31,875 bases of DNA, from positions 1 to 31,875 of the forward strand of contig NZ_JAYROR010000036.1 in assembly GCF_041911615.1 (NCBI RefSeq). The letters run 5' to 3'. Position numbers and translations under genes: made by a program. The DNA is from Zoogloea sp041911615. GTDB taxonomy: Bacteria > Pseudomonadota > Gammaproteobacteria > Burkholderiales > Rhodocyclaceae. Positions 1 through 7,813 of the stretch are shown here, piece by piece. The notes under the pieces are model-generated. The model worked only from the letters and a program-made list of their open reading frames with translations. It had not been told where the DNA came from and made no database searches. Numbering within the stretch: position 1 is the first letter of the stretch; each line of letters starts with the position of its first letter.

Positions 1-1508
1 CTGCGGCGCCTGCCGCGGCGCCGGTGGCCGCGCCGGCCGCTGCCAGCCACGGTGGCGCCGCTGATGTCGAGTACGACATGGTGGTGCTGGGCGCCGGCCC
101 CGGCGGCTACTCCGCCGCCTTCCGCGCCGCCGACCTCGGCCTCAAGACCGCCATCATCGAGCGCTACGCCACCCTCGGCGGCGTGTGCCTGAATGTGGGT
201 TGCATCCCGTCCAAGGCCCTGCTGCACGTGGCCGCCGTCATCGAGGAGGCGGAACACGCCTCCGTCGCCGGCGTCAGCTTCGCCAAGCCAACCGTCGATG
301 TGGACGCCCTGCGCGCCCACAAGGAGAAGGTGGTCGGCAAGCTCACCGGCGGCCTCGCCGGCATGGCCAAAGGCCGCAAGGTGGACGTGATCCGCGGCTA
401 CGGCCACTTCCTCGACCCGAACCACATCGAGGTCGAGGAAACCACCGGCACCAGCCAGGACAAGACCGGCGCCAAGAAGGTCGTGAAGTTCAAGCAGTGC
501 ATCATCGCCGCCGGCTCGGCGGCCGTGCATCTGCCCTTCATCCCCCGCGACCCGCGCATCGTCGATTCCACCGGCGCGCTGGAGCTCCGCTTCGTGCCCG
601 GCAAGCTGCTGGTCATCGGCGGCGGCATCATCGGCCTGGAGATGGCCACCGTCTATTCCACCCTCGGCGCCCGCGTCGATGTGGTCGAGATGATGGACGG
701 CCTGATGCAGGGCCCGGACCGCGACGCCGTGAAGGTGTGGGAGAAGCAGAACGCCAGCCGCTTCGACAAGATCATGCTGAAGACCAAGACGGTGGCCGTC
801 GATGCGAAGGAAGACGGCCTGTACGTCACCTTCGAAGGAGTGGACGCAACGTCGGGCGCGCCGACCGAGCCGGTCAAGTACGACATGATCCTGCAGTCGG
901 CGGGCCGCGCGCCCAACGGCAAGAAGATCGGCGCCGAAAAGGCCGGCGTGATCGTCACCGATCGCGGCTTCATCCCGGTCGATGCCCAGATGCGCACCAA
1001 CGTGCCCAACATCTTCGCCATCGGCGACGTGGTCGGCCAGCCCATGCTCGCCCACAAGGCGGTGCATGAGGCCCACGTGGCGGCCGAAGTCGCAGCCGGC
1101 CACAAGGCCGCCTTCGACGCCACCGTGATCCCGGGCGTGGCCTACACCCATCCCGAGGTGGCATGGGTTGGCTACACCGAAGCCCAGGCCAAAGCCGAAG
1201 GCAAGAAGGTGGAAACCGCCAAGTTCCCGTGGGCCGCCAGCGGCCGCGCGATCGCCAACGGCGCCGACTACGGCTTCACCAAGCTGATCTTCGACGCCGA
1301 GACCCACCGGGTGATCGGTGGCACCATCGTCGGCCCCTCGGCCGGCGACATGATCGGCGAGGTGTGCCTGGCCATCGAGATGGGCGCGGATGCCGTGGAT
1401 ATCGGCAAGACCATCCACCCGCACCCGACCCTCGGCGAGACCGTCGGCATGGCGGCGGAAGTGGCCCACGGCAGCTGCACCGACGTGCCCCCGGCACGCA
1501 AGAAGTAA
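1..1508 (+). CDS. lpdA: Dihydrolipoyl dehydrogenase (E3), 5' end cut by the window
   Basis: Flavoprotein that reoxidises dihydrolipoyl groups of a 2-oxoacid dehydrogenase complex with NAD+. The frame is open from base 3, and an Ala/Pro-rich linker precedes the catalytic part. The real start, and probably an N-terminal lipoyl domain, therefore lie outside the window; the GTG at 24 is only an internal candidate. Counting from that GTG, the FAD-binding GAGPGG is at residues 23-28 and the redox disulfide GGVCLNVGC has Cys55 and Cys60. A second Rossmann motif (GGGIIGLE) serves NAD binding, and the C-terminal HPHPTLGE carries the catalytic His-Glu pair. E3 with a fused lipoyl domain is known for betaproteobacterial pyruvate dehydrogenase, so aceE/aceF upstream is likely but not visible. 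A strong terminator follows. Confidence 0.96.
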   Translation, partial: AAPAAAPVAAPAAASHGGAADVEYDMVVLGAGPGGYSAAFRAADLGLKTAIIERYATLGGVCLNVGCIPSKALLHVAAVIEEAEHASVAGVSFAKPTVDVDALRAHKEKVVGKLTGGLAGMAKGRKVDVIRGYGHFLDPNHIEVEETTGTSQDKTGAKKVVKFKQCIIAAGSAAVHLPFIPRDPRIVDSTGALELRFVPGKLLVIGGGIIGLEMATVYSTLGARVDVVEMMDGLMQGPDRDAVKVWEKQNASRFDKIMLKTKTVAVDAKEDGLYVTFEGVDATSGAPTEPVKYDMILQSAGRAPNGKKIGAEKAGVIVTDRGFIPVDAQMRTNVPNIFAIGDVVGQPMLAHKAVHEAHVAAEVAAGHKAAFDATVIPGVAYTHPEVAWVGYTEAQAKAEGKKVETAKFPWAASGRAIANGADYGFTKLIFDAETHRVIGGTIVGPSAGDMIGEVCLAIEMGADAVDIGKTIHPHPTLGETVGMAAEVAHGSCTDVPPARKK

Positions 1509-1539
1509 AACCGTAAAGATCCCTGTTGCAACGATGCTT

Positions 1540-1565
1540 GGCGGCCTTCGGGCCGCCATTTTTTT
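1540..1565 (+). terminator. Intrinsic terminator after lpdA
   Basis: The 7-bp stem GGCGGCC/GGCCGCC with a TTCG tetraloop is followed by A and seven T's. It lies 31 bases after the lpdA stop and has all the parts of a Rho-independent terminator. Confidence 0.93.
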
Positions 1566-1635
1566 GCCTCGCATCCGGGCAGTGCAGAGGCCGCCGCAGC
1601 CCCCCGCCGGACGGTGAGAGCCCCAGGGTCGCGCC

Positions 1636-2517
1636 CTACGTCGGCAAGGACTTGAGGGGCAGATAGATATCCGTCACCAGCGCCGCTTCCGGCGTATCCG
1701 GCAACAGGTTCAGGTAGTGAAAGAACAGCGGAAAATCCCGCAGCTCCTCCCCGCTCCCGGGCAGCCAGTCCCGATACAAGGCATAAATGCTCTCCCCGAT
1801 ACGCTGGTGCGAACCCAGGTGACGCACCCGCGCGCAGCGCCCGCCCGGCAGCGTCTTGGTCACCACGCCCTGGCCATTGGCCGGCACCTCGCCCGCCACC
1901 TCACCGCAGATGTCGAAGCGGAACAGGGCCGGTTCGGTCGTATCGGGGTTGTCGTAGGCGATGCCGAAGGTCCGCGCCACGTCCTTGGGCGAGAGCCCGG
2001 TGCGCTTACGCCACTCGATGAAATGCGCCACCGACTCGTTGATCTTCTCGACGGGGCCACGATGCGCCCGCACCGCGATCAGGGTTGTATCAAATTCGAC
2101 GATCTCGACCTGCACGCTCAGCTTCCTTTCCGGTAGTCGGAAACGGTAGCGCGTATGCCAGTCCTCCCAGTCCGGACGCCGCCGGAAATCCGACGGCGAA
2201 CAGCCAAAGGTATTGCGGAAGGCCCGCGAAAACGATTCCGGATTTTCAAAACCGGCCTCCAGCGCAATGTCGATCACCCGCCGGCCGCGATTGAAGACGA
2301 GCTGAAGGCTCGCCTGCCGCAACCGCAACAACAGGATGTAACGCGCCACGCCGACGCCGATGTAATCGGCAAACTGCCGATGGAAATGGAACCGGGAGAA
2401 GTGGGCCACCTGGCTCAGCCGCTCCACGCTGAGCGTCTCGCCGAGGTTCGCCTCGATATGTTGTAGCACCTTGTCGAATCGCGCTGCATAAGCCTGCGCC
2501 CGGGTATCGTCCATCAC
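1636..2517 (-). CDS. AraC-family regulator with GyrI-like effector domain
   Basis: The 293-residue protein has an N-terminal AraC/XylS DNA-binding domain of two helix-turn-helix units (about residues 10-110). The signature stretch is IDIALEAGFENPESFSRAF followed by FGCSPSDFRR. Residues about 130-290 form a GyrI-like (SbmC/Rob C-terminal type) ligand-binding domain. This order, HTH first, is that of Rob and SoxS-like drug or stress regulators, which bind small hydrophobic ligands. It has no obvious partner: the sequence upstream is a pseudogene remnant. It may regulate itself or distant genes. The ligand cannot be read from the sequence. Confidence 0.9.
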   Translation of the reverse strand: MMDDTRAQAYAARFDKVLQHIEANLGETLSVERLSQVAHFSRFHFHRQFADYIGVGVARYILLLRLRQASLQLVFNRGRRVIDIALEAGFENPESFSRAFRNTFGCSPSDFRRRPDWEDWHTRYRFRLPERKLSVQVEIVEFDTTLIAVRAHRGPVEKINESVAHFIEWRKRTGLSPKDVARTFGIAYDNPDTTEPALFRFDICGEVAGEVPANGQGVVTKTLPGGRCARVRHLGSHQRIGESIYALYRDWLPGSGEELRDFPLFFHYLNLLPDTPEAALVTDIYLPLKSLPT

Positions 2518-2642
2518 GTCTCCTCAGTTCCGGGGACGAATCATGGCCGATCCGGCCGGCCAGGTCTTGACCGGGATTGCTCGATCGTCGTGCCACCGGC
2601 CGTAGCCGCTCAGGGCCGGTGGCACGGACGCGGGCGGGTGGC

Positions 2643-2760
2643 TTACTTGGTGGTATAGCCGCCGTTGATCAGGAGGGTCTGCCCGGTGATCCACCACCCG
2701 TCGCTCACCAGATGGCGGATCAGGGGCACCACGTCCTCGATATCGGTCAGGCCGGTCTTG
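2643..2760 (-). pseudogene. C-terminal tail of a short-chain dehydrogenase (SDR remnant)
   Basis: Only about the last 38 residues of an SDR remain, ending in TGQTLLINGGYTTK and a TAA stop. The typical SDR ending 'TGQ.l.vdGG' is clear, preceded by TDIEDVVPLIRHLVSD. The Rossmann core, the YxxxK active site and the start are missing. Upstream the sequence switches, in another frame, into a truncated acetyltransferase gene on the same strand. It cannot make an active enzyme. It does not overlap in content with the second, nearly complete SDR near 5.7-6.4 kb, so the two are not shown to be halves of one gene. Confidence 0.8.
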
Positions 2761-2764
2761 CTCG

Positions 2765-3136
2765 AAGATGAAAGCGCCGCGGCGCGCGCCCCGCGCTTCG
2801 AACAGATCGGCGAACAAGGCGCGGGCCGCCTCGATCGCCAGCCCGACGCCGCCAAACCGCGCGTTGAAGTGCCATCCCACCGACAAGGTATCCGGCTCCC
2901 CGTCAGGGACCGCGAACAGATCGCCGACGAGCCGACCGGTCGCCTTCAGGCAGACCGCCACATGCTCGTCGTCGCGGCTACGCTTCTCGGCCTCCCGACG
3001 TGCCGCATCCCTATCCTCGAGCCTGAGGGACAGAAAGCACGCGGCACCCGGCGCAAGGAGATCATCGAAGAGATCGGTGGCATCGTCCAAGGCAAATTGC
3101 CTTAGGAACGAATCGCTTGGTCTCTATGGCCTGCAT
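2765..3136 (-). pseudogene. GNAT acetyltransferase, frameshifted and truncated
   Basis: The N-terminus reads MQAIETKRFV from an ATG at 3136. After a one-base shift near 3105 it continues as LRQFALDDATDLFDDLLAP, which together match the usual start of RimJ/RimL-type GNAT proteins. The acetyl-CoA-binding section follows (LKATGRLVGDLF, then SVGWHFNARFGG with EAARALFADLF). Homology stops after LFEARGARR, where a full-length protein would continue with the segment containing 'N..S..L..KLGF'. There the sequence joins the SDR tail. One frameshift and a lost C-terminal third make it a pseudogene, unless the shift is a sequencing error. Even then the C-terminus is missing. Confidence 0.78.
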
Positions 3137-3180
3137 CAGGTCTTCGTGCGTGTTCTGTGCGTCGGCGGTGCAACGCATCG

Positions 3181-3202
3181 TTAAAGAAAAGGCGAAAGCG
3201 CC
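3181..3202 (-). terminator. Weak candidate terminator downstream of the 124-residue gene
   Basis: On the minus strand GGCG-CTTT-CGCC is followed by TTTTCTTT. The stem is only 4 bp and lies about 110 bases after the stop of the upstream gene. Confidence 0.35.
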
Positions 3203-3312
3203 GATGCCGAACCGCGTGCGCACGGGTAGCGCGGTTCGACCACTCCGCTCCGCTTTCATTCCCGACGATGGTGATGCCGTCGTCCCGAAGCGGGGCGGCG
3301 GCTTTGGTTCGC

Positions 3313-3687
3313 TCAACCCGCCGGCGTTTCCTTCTTGCTCTTGCTCCGGCGGCTGAATTCGGATTTCTTCTTCAGGCCGAGGGCGGCGACCTGGTCGGAG
3401 CTGGGGCCGTAGAGGGCCTTGGCTTCGTTCTTTGCGCCGAGGATCACGTCGTGGATGTCGCGACGCGCGGCGGCGAGCGCGTCGGCGCCCGCGGCGGCGG
3501 CAACCTGGGTGGCAACGGCGTTCTGTTCGGCCTCACGCAGGCGCTTGTAGGCCGCGTCGGCCGCCTCGCGGCTGTTGGCGGGGTTGTTGGCTTTGTAGTC
3601 GGTCAGCGTGCACAGGGCGTGATAGGACTCGATGTCCTTCAGGATCTGCTTGGGGCTGACGCGGGTGTTTTCGCTGACGTTGCTCAT
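3313..3687 (-). CDS. Small conserved protein of unknown function
   Basis: The 124-residue protein starts at an ATG at 3687 with a GGAGG ribosome-binding site 5 bases upstream, which favours this start over one further up. It is mostly alpha-helical and rich in Ala, with a basic C-terminus (LGLKKKSEFSRRSKSKKE) and no signal peptide or membrane segment. The basic tail suggests contact with nucleic acid or another acidic partner, but that is inference. The 21-bp repeat array lies upstream of it. I do not recognise the family by name. Confidence 0.75.
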   Translation of the reverse strand: MSNVSENTRVSPKQILKDIESYHALCTLTDYKANNPANSREAADAAYKRLREAEQNAVATQVAAAAGADALAAARRDIHDVILGAKNEAKALYGPSSDQVAALGLKKKSEFSRRSKSKKETPAG

Positions 3688-3870
3688 GATTCCTCCACGG
3701 TGGATATGACGTTTGTGATGAACTGCATGAAGCAGAACCTTACCGGCAGCGGCCGCGCAGGTCAACCGATACGCATAATCCCTTCAGCATTCGCATGTTC
3801 TGCGCGACGCCTTCGATCGCGGGGCTGCGCAGTCGCCGCGCGCGCCATGCAACACGATGTCGATGCCTGC

Positions 3871-4059
3871 GTAGTCACTACGCAAGGACGAGATGTCACA
3901 TCCGGTGGTCGCGTAGTGATTACGCAGGCATCGGATGTGACTACACCGGCACCGGATGTCACTACGCAGGCACCGGATGTCGCTACGCAGGGGTGAGATG
4001 TGCTTACGCCGGCGCCGGATGTCAGTGTCGGGGCGTGCGTAGCGACTACGCAGGCATCG
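3871..4059. repeat. Tandem array of nine 21-bp units
   Basis: Nine consecutive 21-base units lie head to tail without spacers, starting at 3871, 3892, 3913, 3934, 3955, 3976, 3997, 4018 and 4039. A typical unit is GATGTCACTAC followed by GCAGGCACCG. Some units begin GTAGT instead of GATGT, which creates inverted repeats with the invariant CTACGC. The best is TGCGTAGT-C-ACTACGCA at 3868-3884 (perfect). Others are GCGTA-N5-TACGC at 3911-3925 and TGCGTAG-N3-CTACGCA at 4036-4052. Because 21 is a multiple of three and the unit lacks stops, several frames are open across it, but no start, ribosome-binding site or domain supports coding. One more decayed unit may follow at 4060-4080. Confidence 0.9.
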
Positions 4060-4134
4060 ACATGGACATCTCACACGTCGGAAGTGCGTGTGCGCGGGCC
4101 GCGACGGCGGGCGCACCCCGATGAGGGCGCTGGG

Positions 4135-4926
4135 TTACCTGATCCGCTCGAGCACCGCCCCGCCGGGGCGATTGACGAGCACGTGGAGGTCCGAATAACC
4201 CGACCACAGCGTCTCGCCGTGCCGCGCGAAGGCGCAGCGCCCGGTGGAGCACGGCACCGTCAGCACGCCGTCGGCGATGGACGCCGTACCGAAGGTGGCC
4301 GGCACGTCCATGCTGTCGCTCCAGCGAAAGGCATAGCGCACGCCGCACGCCGCATCCACCGCCACCACCCACAGGCGCACCGCCCTGCCGTTCCACACGC
4401 CGCCCCAGCCGCCCCAGAAGAACGCGCACGCCGGCGGCACGTCCTGGCCGGGCGGGATCAAGGTCTGCGCGGCATGGGCCCGCTTCTCGGCCTCCAGTTC
4501 GGCGTTCGCCTCGGCGGCGGACATCCGTTCGATCCGCACCGCGCGCGTCGCGCCGGTCGGGGCGACGAGCGTGCCTTCGAACACGTCCCGGGCCCGGCGC
4601 GTGGCACGGATGCGCGCCCCCGCGGGGGTGACGAAATCGAGGCTCAGCCCGTCGTCCGCCGCCCACGCCGACACCGCGACGGGCAGTTGGCCGGCGTAGG
4701 TCCAGCCGTAGGCCGCCGTCACGTTCAACTGTCCGTCGGGGTTCGTCGTGGCCGCCGAGATGGCGAGGCGATGCGTCCGCGCGTCGCCGCCAACGCGCAC
4801 CCGCCACGCCGCCACCAGCTCACCATCCGGCGGGGGCGAGGGTGGCTCGGCCGCCATCGCGCCCCCCACCCAGCCCAGCCCCAGCGCCAGGGCCCAGCGG
4901 GCCCGCCCGTTGCGTCGCGGATTCAT
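4135..4926 (-). CDS. Predicted secreted protein of unknown function
   Basis: The 263-residue protein starts at an ATG at 4926 with GGAGG 5 bases upstream. The N-terminus MNPRRNGRARWALALGLGW, ending in GGAMA before AEPP, is a good Sec signal peptide with cleavage after AMA, so the product is probably periplasmic. The mature part is beta-rich. It has a central acidic/Ala helix (SAAEANAELEAEKRAHAAQT) and four or more cysteines (PACAFFWGGWGG, DAACGVRYAF, VPCSTGRCAF) that could form disulfides. I do not recognise the family. It is followed upstream by a membrane protein on the same strand (51 bases away), possibly co-transcribed. Confidence 0.7.
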   Translation of the reverse strand: MNPRRNGRARWALALGLGWVGGAMAAEPPSPPPDGELVAAWRVRVGGDARTHRLAISAATTNPDGQLNVTAAYGWTYAGQLPVAVSAWAADDGLSLDFVTPAGARIRATRRARDVFEGTLVAPTGATRAVRIERMSAAEANAELEAEKRAHAAQTLIPPGQDVPPACAFFWGGWGGVWNGRAVRLWVVAVDAACGVRYAFRWSDSMDVPATFGTASIADGVLTVPCSTGRCAFARHGETLWSGYSDLHVLVNRPGGAVLERIR

Positions 4927-4976
4927 CTCGCCTCCCTTCTCGTCATCGCGCCAGCGGGCCGGCGCGCGCGCCCGGC

Positions 4977-5510
4977 TCAGCGCCCCACGCGCGCGTAGCA
5001 GCCCTCGCGAAAGGCCTTCGAACGGGACTGCCGGTCGCAGTCGTCGCGGCTGGCGGCACCGTTTTCCAGCGCCCACACCTCGCCCTCCGTGCGCGGGTTC
5101 GCGCGCGCCTCCTGCGACGCGGGCGATGGCCCCTCCCAGCCCGACCAGTGCGCCAGCACGGCGGCCGCGAGCGCCAGCATCAGCCCCAGCCGCACCCCGG
5201 CATGACGCCACGCGCACACCCACAGCGCCGCCAGCGCCACCGCGCTCAGGCCGCCCGCCAGCGGCACCAGGGCGAACAGGGCCAGCAAGGCCGCCAGCGC
5301 CTCGTAGGCCGCCGAATCGGCGTGGGGCCCGGCCACCGCGGCAAACAGCCGATACACCGCCCAGTCCGCCGCCCCCGCGAGCGCCCCGAAGATCAGCAGA
5401 TCGGTCAGCCCGAAGTCGCGCCCGCGCAGACGCAGGTAGGCCAGCACCGCCGACCCGACGGACAGCACGACGATCGCCAGTTCGAGGACGGTATGCAGTG
5501 CGTCGTTCAT
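4977..5510 (-). CDS. Predicted inner-membrane protein of unknown function
   Basis: The 177-residue protein has about four hydrophobic segments in the first 130 residues (LELAIVVLSVGSAVLAYL; DLLIFGALAGAADWAVY; LAALLALFALVPLAGGL; VRLGLMLALAAAVLAHW). A soluble C-terminal tail follows with two cysteines in DDCDRQSRSKAFREGCYARV, perhaps a small disulfide-linked or metal-binding motif. Its start lies 10 bases from the stop of the lysR remnant and its stop 51 bases before the secreted protein. No family is recognised. Confidence 0.68.
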   Translation of the reverse strand: MNDALHTVLELAIVVLSVGSAVLAYLRLRGRDFGLTDLLIFGALAGAADWAVYRLFAAVAGPHADSAAYEALAALLALFALVPLAGGLSAVALAALWVCAWRHAGVRLGLMLALAAAVLAHWSGWEGPSPASQEARANPRTEGEVWALENGAASRDDCDRQSRSKAFREGCYARVGR

Positions 5511-5519
5511 CCCGCGACT

Positions 5520-5712
5520 TTACGGGATCGGCGCGGCGCCGGGGCAGGCCGACGGTGGCGCGCCCGCCAGCAGGGCCTGGGCCCCGGTGACGACCTCGAC
5601 CAGCAGATCGGCCACCACCCGCACCCGCGGCGAGCGTTTGACGTCCGGATGCATGACCAGCCAGATCTGGCGGCGGATCGGGCAGACCGGCTCGGCCAGC
5701 GGCACCAGGGTG
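5520..5712 (-). pseudogene. C-terminal fragment of a LysR-type regulator
   Basis: About 60 residues of the end of a LysR substrate-binding domain remain: LVPLAEPVCPIRRQIWLVMH followed by PDVKRSPRVRVVADLLVE and a TAA stop. The motif 'P..W.v.HpDl..spRvR....fl' is typical of the C-terminus of this family. The DNA-binding domain and most of the effector domain are missing. At about 5712-5718 the sequence runs directly into a plus-strand SDR gene that lacks its own start. The simplest reading is a deletion across a divergent lysR/SDR pair. Confidence 0.82.
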
Positions 5713-5717
5713 GCGTC

Positions 5718-6425
5718 GGCGGCGGCACCGGCATCGGGCGCGCCGTCAGCGAGCGGCTGGCCGAGGCGGGATGCGCCGTCGCGGTGATCTTCGCGCACAG
5801 CGCCGACGACGCCCACGCCACCGTCGACCGCATCCGCAAGCGCGGGGGCGACGCCCTGGCCCTTCGCGCCGACGTGTCCGACAACGCCCAGGTCGAGGCG
5901 ATGACCGCGGCCGTCGTCCAGCACTGGGGACGTCTCGACTATCTCGTGAACAACGCGGCCATCACCCGGCAACTGCCCTTCGACGCGCTCGATTGCGTCA
6001 CCGACGCGATCTGGGACGCGCTGTTCGCCGTCAATCTGAAGGGCACCTTCAACTGCTGCCGGGCCGCCGCGCCCTATCTGCGCCGGCAGTCCGGCAGCGC
6101 CATCGTCAATGTGGGCAGCATTGCCGGCGAAACCGGCCACGGTTCGTCGCTGCCCTACGCCGTCTCGAAGGCCGCCGTGCACGGCCTGACCCGATCCCTC
6201 GCCCGGGCGCTGGCGCCCGAGATCCGCGTCAACGGCATCGCCCCGGGCGCCGTGGCGACGCGCTGGTGGTCGGGCTACGAGGACAAGATGCGCCAGTTGT
6301 CGGGCACGCTGCCGCTGCAGCGGATTTCCACGCCGGAGGATGTCGCCGCGGCGATCCATCTGCTCCTCGACGCGCCGTCGATCACCGGACAAATTCTCCG
6401 GGCCGACAACGGGCAAACGCTCTGA
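5718..6425 (+). pseudogene. Short-chain dehydrogenase/reductase lacking its N-terminus
   Basis: NAD(P)-dependent oxidoreductase of the SDR superfamily, FabG-like. The homology begins within the cofactor loop GGGTGIGRAVSERLAEAG. It keeps NNAA (structural Asn), the catalytic Ser in VNVGSIAGETG, YAVSK (YxxxK) and the C-terminal TGQILRADNGQTL. Only about 10-12 residues before the glycine loop are missing, including the first beta strand and the start codon. No in-frame start with a ribosome-binding site precedes the loop, because the sequence there is the lysR fragment in antisense. It is probably inactive, although a fused or late-starting product cannot be excluded. A nitronate monooxygenase gene follows 58 bases later and may once have shared its promoter. 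Confidence 0.8.
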
Positions 6426-6483
6426 CTGGACGATAATCCTCCTCCCGGGCGATTTACACCCGCCGCACTCCGAAGAGGCCATC

Positions 6484-7521
6484 ATGAATCTGCGCAGCAT
6501 CCTGGGCATCGACCACCCCATCCTCCAGGCCCCCCTGGCCGGCGTTCAGGGCAGCGCGATGGCGATTGCCGTCTCCAATGCCGGTGGGCTGGGCGCGCTG
6601 CCCTGCGCGATGCTCTCGCACGCGCAACTCGCCGCCGAACTCGAAGCGATCCGGCGCGGCACCGACCGCCCCTACAACCTCAACTTCTTCTGCCACACGC
6701 CGCCGGCTCCCGATCCCGCGGTCGCGCAAGACTGGCGCGCGCGGCTGCGCCCCTACTGCGTGGAACTCGGGCTCGACCCGGACGCCCCACCGAGCGGCGG
6801 CGGCCGCGCCCCCTTCGACCACGCCATCGCCGATCTCGTCGAGCCGTACCGGCCGCCGGTGGTCAGCTTCCACTTCGGCCTGCCGCAGCCCGACCTGCTC
6901 GAACGCGTCAAGGGCTGGGGCAGTTACGTGCTGTCGTCGGCAACGACCGTCGATGAAGCGCGCTGGCTGGTGGCGCACGGCGTCGATGCGGTCATCGCCC
7001 AGGGGCTCGAGGCCGGCGGCCACCGTGGCATGTTCCTGTCGGACGATCTCACGACGCAGGTCGGCACGATGGCCTTGTTGCCGCAGATCGTACGGGCGGT
7101 GGACGTTCCGGTGATCGCCACCGGCGGCATCGCCACGCCGGAAGGCGTGAGCGCGGCATTTCGCCTCGGCGCCTCGGCGGTACAGGCGGGCACGGCCTAC
7201 CTGCTGGCCGACGAGGCGACAACCAGCCCGCTCCACCGGGACGCCATCCGCTCGCACGCCGCGCGGCACACCGCCCTCACCAACGTGTTCACCGGCCGCC
7301 CCGCCCGCGGCATCATGAACCGGCTGATGCGCGAGCTCGGCCCGATGAACGCGCAGGCGCCCGCCTTTCCGCTGGCCAGCGTCCATGTCGCCGCCCTGCG
7401 CAGCGCGGCGGAAGCCCGTGGCGACGCAGCGTTCTCGCCCCTGTGGTGCGGGCAGGACGCCTCTGCCTGCCAGGCCCGGCCCGCGGCCGAGATCACCGCC
7501 TGGCTCGCCAGCGGCGCCTGA
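6484..7521 (+). CDS. Nitronate monooxygenase family protein
   Basis: FMN-dependent enzyme of the NMO/2-nitropropane dioxygenase family, 345 residues, which oxidises alkyl nitronates to carbonyls and nitrite. It has the usual TIM-barrel marks: PILQAPLAGVQG at the N-terminus, the SNAGGLGALP FMN loop, AQGLEAGGHRG carrying the conserved active-site His, VPVIATGGIATPEGV, and LGASAVQAGTAYL for phosphate binding. The start at ATG 6484 has GAAGAGG upstream. It follows the broken SDR gene, so its original LysR-controlled promoter may be lost. The physiological substrate (nitronates such as propionate-3-nitronate) is inferred from the family only. Confidence 0.9.
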   Translation: MNLRSILGIDHPILQAPLAGVQGSAMAIAVSNAGGLGALPCAMLSHAQLAAELEAIRRGTDRPYNLNFFCHTPPAPDPAVAQDWRARLRPYCVELGLDPDAPPSGGGRAPFDHAIADLVEPYRPPVVSFHFGLPQPDLLERVKGWGSYVLSSATTVDEARWLVAHGVDAVIAQGLEAGGHRGMFLSDDLTTQVGTMALLPQIVRAVDVPVIATGGIATPEGVSAAFRLGASAVQAGTAYLLADEATTSPLHRDAIRSHAARHTALTNVFTGRPARGIMNRLMRELGPMNAQAPAFPLASVHVAALRSAAEARGDAAFSPLWCGQDASACQARPAAEITAWLASGA

Positions 7522-7595
7522 AACACGCCCGGCCGGCACCGCGCCGGCCCGGCGAGATCACCGGCGGCATCGCGCGCCGCGGGCCGACAGCCCGC

Positions 7596-7625
7596 TTGAC
7601 GCGCCGCACGATCCGCCCGCATGAT
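7596..7625 (+). promoter_or_regulatory. Candidate promoter for the chorismate mutase leader
   Basis: TTGACG at 7596-7601 matches the -35 box in 5 of 6 positions. CATGAT at 7620-7625 matches the -10 box in 4 of 6, and the spacer is 18 bases. Transcription would begin near 7632 and give a leader of about 180 bases before the next gene. Confidence 0.45.
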
Positions 7626-7749
7626 TGCCTGATGCAATATCTGTCCGCCACCTACGCCCCGATTCACCGCCGTGCCCTGCGTGCATGGCGCGTCGTCGTG
7701 CGTCCGTGGCCCGGAATGGATTAACCCCTCCAGTTTTCCGATTTCACCG

Positions 7750-7791
7750 AAAGGCCGCGGTTCTGCAAAGACCGCGGCCTTTGTGTTTTTT
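7750..7791 (+). terminator. Strong terminator hairpin in the leader of the chorismate mutase gene (candidate attenuator)
   Basis: AAAGGCCGCGGT (7750-7761) pairs perfectly over 12 bp with ACCGCGGCCTTT (7771-7782) around a 9-base loop, followed by GTGTTTTTT. It ends 22 bases before the ATG of the chorismate mutase gene, leaving no room for a promoter in between. Either expression depends on read-through or it is a regulated attenuator. CCGTGGCC at 7704-7711 can pair with the 5' arm GGCCGCGG (7753-7760) over 8 bp with one G-U, which would be a possible antiterminator. Confidence 0.75.
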
Positions 7792-7813
7792 CAGCCCTCG
7801 AAAGGAGCTCCCC

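Noticed and set aside
3871..4059. CRISPR array
   Set aside because: The 21-bp units are contiguous with no unique spacers, and no cas genes are near.
4842..6425. One 527-residue protein with an SDR domain at its C-terminus
   Set aside because: The first half of the frame is antisense to the membrane protein gene and the lysR fragment. Homology starts only at the SDR glycine loop.
2643..6425. The two SDR pieces as halves of one split gene
   Set aside because: The first is only a C-terminal tail and the second has its own C-terminus. They overlap in family position and lie on opposite strands, so they come from two genes.
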